64,000 nt of DNA. It comes from Pardosa pseudoannulata (Eukaryota > Arthropoda > Arachnida > Araneae > Lycosidae). The notes under the pieces are model-generated. The model worked only from the letters and a program-made list of their open reading frames with translations, was not told the origin of the DNA and searched no databases. Positions within the stretch are counted from its first letter, which is position 1. The number at the start of each line of letters is the position of its first letter. Below, piece by piece: positions 1-12,045 of the stretch. The translations under genes were made by a program, and so were the position numbers. Location of the stretch: contig CM063500.1 in NCBI GenBank assembly GCA_032207245.1, positions 39,556,123 through 39,620,122 on the forward strand. The letters are read 5' to 3'.

Positions 1-73
1 ATGTTTCTAACCATCTTATTGATGTCTACAGAGCTTTATCATGTTTGATACTTAAAACTGAGACAACTTAGAT

Positions 74-247
74 TTTTTGGTTTTGGAGTGCTACGGTCTA
101 CTTTTTGCAACACGAGGGCTAATGAGACCAGGACCTACTGCTGAAAGCCAATTCTGAACGGCTACAAACATCCATGCCATAGTGGGATTTGAACTCATGA
201 ATTCCGGTTCAAATGCCAGCACCCTAACCATTCGGCCATCGTTCGGC
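74..247 (-). mobile_element. SINE family 1, copy a (tRNA-derived), in ANKFY1 intron 5
   Basis: Read on the minus strand it begins with a tRNA-like head (GGCCGAATGGTTAGGG A-box region, GTTCAAATCCCAC B-box region) and ends with the family 3' part, TCTCATTAGCCC and then CCAAAACC. It is flanked by an exact 12-bp target-site duplication, GACAACTTAGAT at 62-73 and 248-259, so both ends are certain. The same consensus recurs at 22235, 33426, 33678, 42281 and in decayed form elsewhere in the window. Confidence 0.85.
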
Positions 248-503
248 GACAACTTAGATATGTTTGGGTTTTTATATTTTTAAAGTTAAACTTAATAAAT
301 TTTAAACCGGACAAAGTTTTTTTTAGCTGTAAAATAAGTTTTGTTTTCTTGTAAAGAGCCCTATATTTCCACCAATGTACGATCATCCATGCCAATAGTG
401 GGATCCAAATACATATGTAATCAAAAAGGATGAATAATAGCTTTTTAAATGTTATTTATGACCCAAGGAAGAATAAAATAAAACATGGAAGAATATAAAT
501 TAC

Positions 504-3500
504 CCAATGAGTAGATATTAATTGTGAACAGTGATTTTTTAATGTAACAGCATCTATTTCATCTGCAGCTTGGTAGAACTTGACACAGTTTTGTACAGTG
601 ACTGATGACAGTAAAGCATTTTCACACCTAAAATTTAAAAGATTAAACTAAATAAAAATACAAAACATCAGTAACAAATTTCATTTCATAAAAATTTTCA
701 TTTATACAAATTTTTATATGTACTAAATGAAAATATGAGTGATTTATTTGTTATGCATATGAAATTAAGATTAAATATAAGAATATCAAATCTTAACATC
801 TTATTTCTAATTATTTCCCATTACTCTAATCTCTTATGAATCATCTTACTATATCATCAAATCACACTTTAAAATGTATTCTGATACCTCATTAAGCCAA
901 TTGAAATTGCCCAATATACCACACATTTTTGTGAATAAGCCAAGAATTTTTATAGCATTTTATTAAGCTTTATTATTAAGGTTCAGCTTATATGCATATC
1001 TGCAGAGCAGATGTAGTAGCAATCTTTCTTGGTGATAATTTTTGCTGCTGGTAACTCAATTCACCAAATGAAACGGATAAATAACAATAGTGATAGCAGA
1101 AAATAAACTGCATTTACAAATATTTTAAACTGATCAAATACCCAAAAAATAAATTTACTGTGAGTTTTACCTGCATAATATCAACTAGCAAAAAGCCAAA
1201 GTAGCTAAAAGATGTCAAAATTTTGAAAACACACTAAGGGAACCTATGCTACATCTGCATCACATAAGCTAATCTCACAAAAATACTTCTGTTATTCAGA
1301 TGAAAGCAATAAATTGCTAAAACTAACTTTTTAATTTCTTTAATTTATATTGCTTGATTTTATGAATATGTACTAACTTCAGATAGGGTTACCCAAATTG
1401 AAACTATCTTCATTATCCTGATTGACAACACTTTTGACTTCTAGTCATATTTGAAAGTATCAAATTTTTTTCCTATTGCAAATTATATACAGGTTTTGAA
1501 TTTTCATTAGATTTTTGAAGAAAAAACATACTATCGGCTCATATTTGGATATATGGTACTTACCAAATTCATAATTTGCAAAGTGGATGTACTTGTCTTA
1601 TCAACTTTTATGGGAATATTTAGAAATTTTGCAAGGTTTAATAATATAAAAATGATATTTTGGATGACAGAATACCTGAAATATCATTTCTCCTAAAGTT
1701 AATAGAAAGTGACTGCTTATTTCCTAGTATTTTGATCTTGATTACAATATATACACCAAAAATTTCTTTAATAATCTTTAGTAAAGGTAGTCAATGTTTA
1801 AGAACAATAAAAACTCAACACATTTCAAATGTAACAACTAGAAATAAATAAATAAAATAATAATGAAGTAAATATCTTATTCACAGTTTTTTTTCTGTGT
1901 AAAATGCTATTTTAATGCTTAAAATGACAGCTGATTACTAATAAAAACAAGCCGTAATGTCTAAAGTTGTAAAAATTTTATGTTTGTTTTACTTTATGCA
2001 ATCCACAATAACTTAAATTTAAGATATTTATCAATATAGGATAGGAATGACTCATGCATTAATGGGTTGAATATAGAGAATGGGCTAAATCTTAATTATA
2101 TAAAATTAAATTAAGATAATGTTTTAAAGAGTCAGCATCCATTTTATATTCAAAGCTATCACAGCAGAGAATAATTTTGCTTTGTTTCGATTTTTACATT
2201 TTTACTGTTAGATTTAAGGGTTAACACAAAGTCTATAAATTACAGTATATTAATTTCTGACACATAGTAAAGAATTAAAAATTACCTTTCAACAAGACTT
2301 TTCAGCTCAAATCTCTTAGCATATCGCATGAGATCAAGGAAGTAATGATCAGGCTTGTTTAACTCCAACTCATCTGTATAGACCCATTTCAATAATGTAA
2401 GCCCAATATGAGATGGAATGTCTGCCAAAAAGAAATGTAAATTTATTCTTAATATATATCAACATATATTTTAGTTTATGAGATAGCATTTATAATTAAA
2501 GCAGAGGTAAAATTCTTGAATAACTTTTCTGTATAAAACCACTACACAAAATTCATTATAATTACAATGGTGTTCAAAACAAAGAATTTTCACTGATTAT
2601 TTCCACAATTATTGGACAAAATTTTCAATGAAAATCAGTTTGAACATAGGTTGAAATAATTACATAAAACCATTTAACAGGTTTAATACTAGAAACAAGG
2701 CAGTTTATGACATTTTATGGCAATTGATCCCATCTGTTGAGCAACACTGTTTTCAGCACTGGGCAGTTGGTTTTCAGATGGGCATTTAGGTCAGTTGCCA
2801 GTTGTATTTGCCCAACCAAGAGCGAATATTATCACTTTCCAGAAAAGCATCAACCAGACATCTCTATGTGGCCAAGTGTGGTTGTCATTAAAAGGAAATT
2901 AGGGCCAATTACATCCCTGAAAAACAAACAGAGAGCTCCAATACCTCACTCTAGTCACAGTATCTCATTAAAGACATGCAAAAATGTGCAGCCATCCAAA
3001 ATGATGTCTGCCCTATTATCAAACTTAATATCCTAATAGACGATTTCTTGGACACTGCAGGGCAAGTATCAGGCCCCCGGTTCTCTCCATATGAAAACAC
3101 CCTGAGAGTCTGTGAGCTGAACACAGATTTGTCAGTGAAAATAAACCATTATGGCAGAAGAAAAATGATTGACTAGGTAGATAGGCTGGCTGGATAGATT
3201 AAGTAGGTTGGATGGCTGCTATGCCTCCATGTCTTTGAATGATGTTCTGTGACTGAGGTACAGGGATAAAAAATTTTAACCCTATGTTCACCTTTTGAGT
3301 AATACAGTTGACTCAGATTTTATTTTAAAGATAAAGACCACATAGAACTCATCTGGTCTATAATTTTCAGGAAAAGGAAGATATTCACTGGATGGACTGG
3401 CCTGTCAGATTTACAAACATCAACCCTATAGAACATGTGTCGGATGCTTTGAGGAGAGCAATTACAACTAACAATCTCCCTCCAAGAACCATCCAGGGAC

Positions 3501-6500
3501 TGAGCAAGACCAATTGCTACATGAACAAATTAACAGTTGTATTTCCAGTATGAAATTATTGATCTATAGTAGACCTATATAGGAAGAGACCATAGCCCCC
3601 CCTACTTTTTTTTATTTGTTAGATTCTGTAATCACTGTTTCATATCTTCAGATTCCAACAAATGTTACACAAAACCATGTGTGTATTATAACTGTTAATT
3701 TATTATTATTATTTATTATATTAACCTACATTCAAATCAAATTTCATTAAAATCTGCCCAACAATTTGTAGCCCATTGATCCAATCTGAAGATTCTCTTA
3801 GTTTTGAACACCAATGTAATGATTTTAAATTATTACATAATTTTATTAATGGTCCATAATTTTTAGAAAAGTAAATATCTCTTTATTATTGGTAATCAGA
3901 AATGAAATCTTCAAATATTTTTATATGAATTTTTCAAGATGGGGATATTAAAGATACAAAATTAAACTGCTTTAAAAATATAGTATCAAAAATAGAATCT
4001 TCAATTTATCATCAATAAAAAATAAGAAACTTCAATACTGAAAAATTAACTTCAGTGTTCTAATAAAAATTAAAATATGATACGATAGCTATAAGGCGCA
4101 TCCAGAAAGTAAGCTTCCTGATGTTTTCCCCTTTAAAGTAAACGTAATTAGCCATGTCAATTGCATGTGCATAACAGATCTATGACGTATTAATCATATG
4201 CCAGGTGGACAAATCCCGATTCATACCAGTAGGGGGGTAGAAATGGTTCGAAATGGAAACTAATTACTTCTCCTGCTACCTTCAAGGCTCGGTCGGTGAT
4301 CTTGAATGCACAGAACATTGCACCGATTGAAATTCATCATCAGGTCTATGAGCCAAAACTGACACCCGAACACAAAATTCAACACTTAGGAGTAGCACTG
4401 ACATTTCTGCTACTGTATCACGATGATAGCGATGAGTTACTCGACAGGATTGTCACTGGCAATGAGACTTAAATTTTCCACTTTACTCCGGAAACCAAGC
4501 AGCAGTCAATTCATTGGCATCACAGTGGATCTTCAGTCAGAACCAAATTCAAACATCAGTATGGAAAGGGATGTGCACGGTGTTCTGGGCCAGAAAGGCT
4601 GGTTCCATTCACAGGCGGCAGAGTTCTATGAAAGAGGTACACAAAAGTTGATCCCATAATACAAGTGTCTCGATTCTGGTAGTGGCTATGTTGAAAAATA
4701 GCTGAAACATTGCTGTACTTGTCGCCAATAAATATGTCCGTGAATGTGTGAGTTCTTTTTTTCTTTTAAGTAGGGAAACTTACTTTCTGGATGTGCCTTG
4801 TATCATGCAGTTATTTGAGAAAATTAAATTTTAAATATGACAACCCTTTCTATAACTTTTACAGTGCCCTCTCTCCAAAACTCTGCAAGTGTGTACTGTA
4901 GGAGGAGGATTTTAAAAACATATTAGCTCTAATATGGAACCCTAAATACAAAATTACAAATTGATTTCAATTTAAAGTTATAAATAATTATTGAAAATTT
5001 ATTCAAATAGAAGAAAATTGTACCTTTTAATTCTAAGCTGTTTACATCTGCTAAATCTGGAACACCCCAATTATTGCTTCTAGCAGATAGCACAAATTTA
5101 TGAGCTCTAATAGTATGACCATCAAGCTCAATTGTTAAATCGCTAAAACAGTTTTAAAGCAGAAATTAATATATTTAGCTTGACATAAAATGCATAAAAC
5201 TTCAAAAAAGTAATGATTAAATAATTATATGATTTCATTAGCAATTATTTATATAACATTTTTTTACAAGACTTATAAGTATACAGATAGCATGTCAAAA
5301 TAAAAATATAGAGCAATATGCAATAAAGAAATATCCTACATATCAAAAAGGTCTAAATACACTGAGCTCAAATATATATTTGGTGCCATATTTACAGCTT
5401 TAGTTTAATTTGAGAGTGATATTTACAATTATATAATTACAACTACTTAGTTTTATTATAAAATTAAAATAGACTAAAGATGAACCTAGAATCTAAACCT
5501 CAGTGAAGAAGGTTAGCACCCCTCTTTTAAGAATATCCAAAAATTATTTAACTCAGAATAGAAAATGGCTTATAATTATAATAATTTTTTTTACATGTAA
5601 ACTAAATTTGACATTTTGAAAAAATACCTGTTACCAAGTGTTTATTAACAAAGTTTGTTTAATAAATATACTTCCTCTGTGACAATATAGTACAAATAAA
5701 AAAAAAATATGCAGGAGAGAAGGTAATTTTAATTTTTTTTTGTGTGTGTAGTAATATTTATAAATAAAATATATATTCAAACAGTCTTTGTAAATTAAAC
5801 TTCATATATTTAAAGGTTTTTTAAAAAATGATACATAAAATATTTTATTTTATTTATTTAGAGAAACACAAACATGATTATTTGTGGAGTTATTTGTCAA
5901 TCTCAGAAAAATTTAATGGACTTATGTCAAAAGGAAAGCAGAAACACATATTAATGAATGAATGAAAGTTTTGAGGGGGGTAGGAAAGAATATTAAATCT
6001 TTTCTATATAAAATAAAACAAAATGTTTTAAAAATATGAAAATATGCTAAACACATTTAAATGGATTAAGTTTTACTCTGAAATAATCAAACAGGAAATT
6101 ATTTTAAATTATCAGAATTACTTCTTTATTTTATTTATTTATAGAATGAATTACTAAATAGTTACTGAATACTGAATAATTTATAGAAGGAATATGAATT
6201 TCTGTTTGGTTATAATTCCAATATTTTTTATATGTTGCCTTACACTAACAAAACAATTAGAATAAATAAATTTAACATTGTTTGTTTTTATAAGTGCTGA
6301 TAACTTTAGGGATGACATATTTAACAAGAGAACTATCCTATATTCAACAAAATAAACAATAAATTTCCATAAGAAATATTAAAACTTGATTCATATCACT
6401 CATTCTAGTTTGTAGATTTTTTTTTTATAAATTATCAGGAGGGCTTAAACTTATATTTCTTCCAGGATAAGCAGACTGAGTCAAATCTTGGCTTATGTAT

Positions 6501-7634
6501 ACTATATATCTAAATCCATAAACACCAATTAGGTAAAGAACTTCATACTTTAGGTGTGCTTACAAGTAAAATGTTTTCCTCATACTTAAAAGTAACAATC
6601 TAATGACCTATAAAAGAATCTATGAAATGAACTGTTTCCACAGGCTACAACTAACTTACTAGATAATAAAATTACTAATATAACTACAGTTATATTTATT
6701 ATATCAATTCCTTAGGTGTCTAAAAATTTAATTTTCACACTTACATCTTTAATTTCATCTAATTTTCACACTTTAAAGACATAATACAAAAGGTAATGTA
6801 ATACAAATAGGTACCTATACAGTTCTTTATCATACAGTTCTGCCACAGTTTTTAAAAGTCTCACAATAAAAGAATCCCCACTGACATTTCCTATCTGAGC
6901 AGCAGCAATATTGTACTTTTTTTCTGATTCTGCCAATCTAGCTTGTAATACCTTGTATTCTTCTCTCAAAAGCTCTAAATGGTGTTCTAATTTTGCTTTT
7001 TCTGAAAGAGAGAAAAAAAATAGTTTGAAGGAGATAATTTTATAAAGCAGTGAAAAAGAAATTACAAAATAAAAACCAAAACTAACATGATATACTATAG
7101 TTCATTCTGTAAGATTTTCAAGGTACATTATAGGCAAATAGGCCAAGACAAGTTAAGACTTTAACGGCTTCAATTTTTACTAAAAGAAAAAATGTCAACA
7201 TCATAGTTTAAAATTTAACTGCGATTCTATGACACTTTTAATAATATTACTTTTATCATACGAAGTTCCTGGTATTAAAAATAACGCAAATTACAAAAAA
7301 AAAAAAAAATATTAAACAAAGCTATATCGACTTTAACATTAGTGAATATTTTTTGTTTACATTTTATTTTTATATTTATAATAGAGAAAACAAAATCCCA
7401 TAAATATTAATATTTTCACGTGCTTAAGGAAAGAAAAATAAACAACAAATGAGCGGGCGTACTCCAATCGAGACCAAACAGTTTTATAACAGAAATAACG
7501 AAACGTATAGAGTTATATATATTCCAAAAGTTAAAAATATTTCGCATCGTGACGGTAATATTTTCCTACTCACGAAATCGGAATTAGAAATGTTTTGCAT
7601 TGAAAAATACCGCTCGGAACTTACCATCAGCCAT
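504..7634 (-). CDS. ANKFY1: ANKFY1 / Rabankyrin-5, first five coding exons (N-terminal part, runs off left edge)
   Basis: Coding exons on the minus strand are 7634-7625, 7001-6815, 5142-5024, 2421-2286 and 627-504; each junction is GT-AG and the phases close to 192 codons. The start is the ATG at 7634-7632 (Met-Ala-Asp, then a split Glu), after which the coiled-coil segment with LREEYKVLQARLAESEKK matches the N-terminus of vertebrate ANKFY1. Residues about 65-150 form the BTB domain (DLTIELDGHTIRAHKFVLSA, KWVYTDELEL), followed by the start of the BACK-like region (NCVKFYQAADEIDAVTL) ending at a Trp codon at the donor. In known family members (about 1,170 aa) some 20 ankyrin repeats and a C-terminal FYVE finger follow; these lie beyond position 1. 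Known role: Rab5 effector binding PI3P on early endosomes, in macropinocytosis and endosome traffic. No frameshift or stop is seen. The gene is divergent from CAND1. Confidence 0.93.
628..2285 (-). other. ANKFY1 intron 4
   Basis: AT-rich intron of 1,658 bp with no coding potential. Positions about 1995-2070 resemble the right end of the TTAA-type MITE at 59970-60445 (shared core CCA..AT...TTTAGATTTAAGATA, then TTAATGGGTT), so an eroded copy of that family is probably present. Nothing else is recognised. Confidence 0.6.
2565..3816 (+). mobile_element. Decayed Tc1-type transposon in ANKFY1 intron 3
   Basis: The ends are inverted repeats: CAATGGTGTTCAAAAC at the left and, on the opposite strand, CATTGGTGTTCAAAAC at the right. 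Both are flanked by TA dinucleotides (2563-2564, 3817-3818), the Tc1/mariner target. Near 3370-3560 the plus strand encodes the degenerate C-terminal catalytic block (WPVRFTNINPIEHVSDALRR), which corresponds to the family's SPDLNPIEHVWD motif with its catalytic Glu. The rest of the transposase is interrupted by stops, so it is not functional. Confidence 0.8.
4093..4799 (+). mobile_element. Internally deleted mariner transposon in ANKFY1 intron 3
   Basis: The terminal inverted repeats read AAGGCGCATCCAGAAAGTAA at the left and AAGGCACATCCAGAAAGTAA on the opposite strand at the right. The plus strand keeps mariner transposase scraps: VGDLECTEHC/APIEIHHQVYEP-like text near 4290-4350 and LLDRIVTGNET-stop near 4435-4470, followed by TPETKQQSIHWHHSGS. 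The usual first catalytic motif is GDETW, so Asp is now Asn and Trp is now a stop. At about 0.7 kb it is roughly half the size of an autonomous mariner. Confidence 0.8.
5143..6814 (-). other. ANKFY1 intron 2
   Basis: Intron of 1,672 bp between the coiled-coil exon and the first BTB exon. Very AT-rich with short T and A runs. I see no recognisable mobile element, RNA gene or conserved ORF. Confidence 0.6.
7002..7624 (-). other. ANKFY1 intron 1
   Basis: Intron of 623 bp (donor GTAAGTTCC, acceptor TTTCAG on the minus strand) after a first coding exon of only 10 coding bases. A plus-strand ORF at 7449-7655 overlaps it but matches no family and is treated as a shadow. Confidence 0.75.
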
Positions 7635-7900
7635 GTTTACAATTGCAACCCGTAGGAGGAGGCGAAAGAGTGAAATGTTTTTAATAAATGACGTCCTGTC
7701 AAATTTTATACGTCATAACATAAGAACCAATCATAGTGAACAGACGTTAGTGTTAAAATGTTGAAGGGTCTTCAAACATTGATTGGTTTAAAGTATTAAA
7801 TGATCTCTCAAAGGCTAAATTATTTCCAATCAACATTTTTATATAGTAGATTCAGACACCGACTACTCTACATCTGAATTATTCGTTTTATATCTTGTGT
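7635..7900 (-). promoter_or_regulatory. Putative ANKFY1 5' UTR/promoter region
   Basis: This is the segment directly upstream of the ANKFY1 start codon. It holds two CRE/ATF-like sites, TGACGTCC at 7689-7696 and, on the minus strand, ATGACGTA at 7716-7709, about 20 bp apart. There are also two CCAAT boxes in opposite orientation, CCAAT at 7727-7731 and ATTGG at 7782-7786. No TATA box in a convincing position and no transcription start can be fixed from sequence alone. The assignment is inference from position and motif content. Confidence 0.4.
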
Positions 7901-9353
7901 TCCGATCTCTCTTTCGGAAATTTAACTGTACAAAAATTTCTTGAGAAAGTCTGAAAGTATTTTAACTGGCATAAGAAATTTTAACTTTTATAGTAAGTTA
8001 AACAGTTTGATCATAGCACATTATGATTTTGCTGCTAATCTTAAACATTCGAAAATGTCCATACACAACAGAGATCAGTTAGATTATGTGTACTGTAACC
8101 GTATTTTTGAATAGTATTTTGGGAACAAATTAGCCTGTGCTCCCGAATTCAAGGCAAACATGGGGACACCTGAAAGTATATTTCGGGACATAAGACACTA
8201 ACATGTACACAAATACTTTAAATTTTTAATGACTTAATAGATTTTTATTTCAATATAGTCAAACTAGGAATATTTGTTGAACCTCTCAGTATATTCAATT
8301 ATATTTAATTGTAATAGGAAAACCTCTTTATATTGTTTATTAATAATTGTTTTTGTCAATAATTTATAAACAAAAGCTGATTGAATATTAAGTTTCTTAC
8401 AAATAAAACTATTTTCAGTTAAAATATACTTTGCGAGTTATGTAAGCAAAGTAATAAAAGAATAATCTACATGTCTCCAGTTTCCGTCGAATGACTCATT
8501 GTCCAGAAATTTTTGTTCAATTAAAATTAAGCTTCATCTGATCAAGTCTTTAAGGAGATATTGGTTATCAGTATATTGATTCACTGATAATCACTAGATA
8601 ATAAATTCATTTAAAACTTTACTAGGAAAAATTTTTAAATTTGGGGGCTTTTTACGTTGCCATAAAGTTAAAGTATTTTTGAGGACAAAAGGAAAAAATT
8701 AATCTAAATTTATTGACTGTCCCCGAAATTTGAAGACGTTTGGTTTCTTAATTACGTGTCGTTTTCATTATCTCTGGTTAAATTAACTAGCTTTTAAGTA
8801 ACAGCTAACTTTTGAATTATTAACCAATGTATGACTGACTGGTAATGTTTGAACAATGTTAAAATTTTCGGGACGTATTAGGACTAATTAAGTAAGTCAA
8901 CCCCACTATCATAAACCAATTTCAAAAAGTAGGGTAACTTTTTATATCCAAGTAAAGAGGTTCGAATCCATGAATTTTGAGGGTAAAAGGTAGGTACCTA
9001 CCATAAAAGGTATTAGGGAAAAATATTTGTTCCTATTTATGTGACTTTTAACCTAATCCGGGTGAACTGTGTTGTGTGAGTTGGGTGCCATCTAGCAACT
9101 ACGGTGAAACTTGTCTAAATATAAATTATTAGCCTAATTGATTCTGGTGATATCAGATATAATTTCATTTCCTTCTATCTTTAATTTCAATTTTTAAAAA
9201 AAATGTGAATTTATCAGCTTTTTTGTGAACATAAACCGACCGACTGATGGTGGAAGTCTTAATGACCTGGGTGCGTTTAACATGGTTCTGTCTGAATATC
9301 TGCAAGAGTCTTTTGGTAAAATACTGCGAAATATAATGTTGATTCAGTTAGTA
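7901..9353. other. Intergenic stretch without recognisable gene
   Basis: About 1.45 kb of AT-rich sequence with no ORF of note. Small features only: a 14-bp palindrome GGTAGGTACCTACC at 8989-9002 and a lone B-box-like GGTTCGAATCC at 8958-8968 without a convincing tRNA-like partner. Confidence 0.5.
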
Positions 9354-10901
9354 CACTGGTGTGCAAAACTTAAGCAACAGGTGGGTATTTTTTGCCATAA
9401 CTTCACTAGAAATCATCTGAGAGACATGAAATTTAGAAATGAGAGAGAGTATTATATACTTAAAGGATGACGAAAGCATCGGTGCTGAAAAAGGAATACA
9501 ATGCATACGATATGGAGTCAAACAAAAACAAGTTTTATTGAATACATAGTATCGTGACTTATGATTGTCTATTCAAGAGGAAGAACAACAAGCAGATGTT
9601 TCTTAATAGGGGATATGCCCTTCCCTAACTGCAATGGTTGCTTCGCACAGTCTTCTCAGGCTCAGAACCAGTTGGTCCAACATTTCTTGCAATAGGAGTG
9701 CTCATTCCTCAATCAGCATCTATTTGAGTTGTTGGGTGTTCTCTGAAGGATGTAAGCGTGTTACATTGCGTCTCCCCAAAGCATCCCACACATGTTCGAT
9801 GGGATTTAAATCAGGGGAGTAAGCTGGCGAATCCATTTGAGTGATATCTTCACTTTCCAAGCTCCTCAACAGCAAGAGTCCGATGTGGCCGTTCATTGAC
9901 ATCCATAAAAATGAGGTCTGGGCCAATGGCACCTCGGAACAGACGCACATGGGGAAGGAGTACCTCCTCACAATAGCAATCCCCGGTTACAGAACCTCTG
10001 TCGAAAATGTGGAGCTCAGTTCGACCGTTCAGCATAATGCCTCCCCAGACAAGAACTCCAGGACCACCGTAACGGTGTCTTTCCTTAATGTTACTAGGAT
10101 AAAACCGGGTCTCGACCTCTCTCCAAATCAAAACTCATTGAGAATCGCTTCTGGTACTGAACCGACTCTCATACGTAAAAAGGACACGATTCCATTGATC
10201 AGTTGTCTAGTTTTTGTGATCTCTGCACCACTGTAAACGGTAGCATCGGTGGCCAACTTTCAACGGGAGGCAGCCTTCAGGACGGTGGGCTAATAGGCCC
10301 CCTTTGTGAAGGCGTCTGGCTGCAGTAAACCACGACACTTGTGGCCCCATTGTTGTACAGAGTTGCTGAGCAATGGAGCTTGCTGACTGGTGTTGGCCTC
10401 TTTTCGCCTGCAGGACGATATATCGGTCATCCCCTGCAGTTGTCTTCCTCGGGCGACCACCACCAACCTCTCTAACAGCTGTATCTGTGGTTTGGAACAT
10501 TTTCCAAGCGCGCGAAACGACACTTTTGTTGATTCCGAACTGTGCATCTACACTAGTGACAGTACGTCCCTCCTCCAGCTTTCCTATGATTTTTTCACAT
10601 GTGAAGTTGTCAAGGTGATTTCTTCTAGTCATATTTCACGAACTCACTCACTGGCACTTGCAGTGAATAAGTTCAATTGCGTCTCCGTCCTTCCTTTTAT
10701 TCTGCTGTTGAGTTGCACACGCCTAGATCACGCGTTTTGCATACGCTCACGTCGCCTCTGACGTTTCGTTTCTGAAATTTGCATATGCATGACGTTTGTA
10801 CTGACTTACGTGTTCATTGTACTGATCTCCAAACCTCCTTTTCTGCAATTTCATGGCTATCTTCTAAATTTTTACATTGTTGCTTAAGTTTTCATCCCAG
10901 T
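9354..10901 (-). mobile_element. Tc1-type transposon A (nearly full length)
   Basis: The left inverted repeat begins CACTGGTGTGCAAAACTTAA just after a TA (9352-9353). The right end, read on the minus strand, begins ACTGGGATGAAAACTTAAGC near 10901. The element is about 1.55 kb and carries a transposase pseudogene on the minus strand. A second copy of the same family starts at its right edge in the same orientation. Confidence 0.8.
9603..10632 (-). pseudogene. Tc1-family transposase pseudogene (element A)
   Basis: The reading frame starts at the ATG at 10632-10630 (MTRRNHLDNFTCEKIIGKLE) and keeps the N-terminal HTH region with KSVVSRAWKMFQ and a GRPRKT linker. It then continues through FTYESRF, VLVWGGIM, IFMDVNERPHRT and SPDLNPIEHVWDALGRR to a TAA at 9605-9603, about 343 codons, the normal family length. 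Damage: in-frame stops near 10200, 10140 and in the C-terminal tail (Gln and Trp codons at about 9717 and 9703), and one frameshift near 9860-9870. In Tc1 transposases the catalytic triad is D, D, E. Here the first Asp (FTDESRF) reads Tyr and the second (DDN) reads Val, so the enzyme would be dead even if repaired for frame. Confidence 0.88.
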
Positions 10902-11249
10902 TGGTGTGAAAAACTTAAGCAAGAGGTGGGTTTTTGCTATAACTCCACCATAAATCACCAGAGAGACATGAAATTTAGAAATGATAGAGAGTATTATGTG
11001 CTTAAATTATGACGAAAGCATCGGCGCTGAAAAAGGAATAAAATGCATACGGTATGGAATCAAACAAAAACAAGTTTTATTAAATGCATATTATCGTGAC
11101 TCATGATTGTCTAGCCAAGAGGAAGAACAACAAGCAGATGTTTTTTAATATGGGATATGCTCTCCCCTAACTGCAGTGGTTGCTTCGAACCGTCTTCGCA
11201 TACTCATAACCAGCTGGTCCAATATTTCTGGGAGTGCCCATTCCTCAAA
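10902..11249 (-). mobile_element. Truncated second copy of Tc1 element A
   Basis: It begins TTGGTGTGAAAAACTTAAGC and follows element A's left end closely for about 350 bp, including GACGAAAGCATCGGCGCTGA and the transposase C-terminal tail. It then breaks off at about 11249, where SINE/hAT sequence starts. The two copies are head to tail with essentially no spacer. Confidence 0.75.
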
Positions 11250-11454
11250 CTCCGGTACCGAAGAGCAGCGCTTTATCATTCGCAACTATATTCTCGGAAT
11301 CTTACAAACTGTTTCTAATTATTGTTAAATTTTTAATGGCAACTACTGCAGCTGAAAGAGACTGCTCAACTCTACAACGAGTTAAGACGTTTTTAAGAAG
11401 CACTAGGAGAAGGCGAACCACCAACGTTAATAACGACGTTATTCAGGTTTGTCG

Positions 11455-11524
<70 letters not shown>

Positions 11525-11725
11525 GTAATCGTAATTGCAACACTTTCTTTATTTCACATCAGAACTTAATAAAATAGCTCAAATTCAAAACTATAATCTG
11601 CATGTAGTAGATTTCTATTTTTGTTTTTAAAAACAGGCTTAAAAAACCACTGTCTCAACTTCAAAGGTATACATTGAAATTTTTTTGTTGTATTCTTGTA
11701 GATTTAAAAGTAGCATTAATATTCG
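11250..11725. mobile_element. SINE/hAT chimera copy 1, interrupted by a microsatellite
   Basis: Positions 11250-11276 are the end of a SINE family 1 head (ACTCCGGTACCGAAGAGCAG). Positions about 11290-11451 encode, on the plus strand, a hAT dimerisation-domain remnant (ATTAAERDCSTLQRVKTFLR). A (TA)n tract follows at 11456-11512. Then 11560-11725 matches 13540-13697 closely (CTGCATGTAGTAGATTTC and onward). The same SINE-hAT junction occurs at about 13350, so the chimera was duplicated as a unit. Confidence 0.65.
11456..11527. repeat. (TA)n then (GTAT)n microsatellite
   Basis: Uninterrupted TA dinucleotides to about 11512, then four GTAT units. It lies in the hAT fragment at the point where the paralogous copy at 13510 carries only a short TATATA run. 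Confidence 0.95.
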
Positions 11726-12045
11726 TTATCCCCATATAATAATTGCCTAAGTTATCTATCCGTCTGTCCTCGAATTTTTGAAGCGGTTGAACCTTGAATG
11801 GAAAGAGGCATATGTATTCCATTCTTGATGAATTAGGGTTAGCAAAATTAAAACCGAGAGAAGTTTATCTTCTCCTAAACGAACGATCCGATTCTAAAAT
11901 AAATTGGTATAAATATGCAGCATATCACAGCGAAAAACACTGTACTCTGTACTGTGGATTTCGAAAGTTTTAAACATTCGAAATCCACACCTTTCCGGGT
12001 GTTTGATGCCATTATTTCCAGTTCTATTTTCCTCGGTCAAGAGTA
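11726..12045. other. Unassigned intergenic stretch
   Basis: About 320 bp between the hAT chimera and the foldback repeat. No ORF or known element is visible. The flank TTCGAAAGTTTTAAACATTCGAA is a short imperfect palindrome only. Confidence 0.4.

Noticed and set aside
4423..4659. 78-codon plus-strand ORF
   Set aside because: It is an out-of-frame shadow of the mariner transposase remnant.
7449..7655. 68-codon plus-strand ORF over the ANKFY1 start
   Set aside because: It overlaps ANKFY1 exon 1 and intron 1 antisense and has no recognisable motif.
8958..8968. B-box-like GGTTCGAATCC
   Set aside because: No A box or cloverleaf around it; too short to call a SINE or tRNA.
9841..10761. Plus-strand ORFs of 81-131 codons
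   Set aside because: They are antisense shadows of the Tc1 element A transposase on the minus strand.
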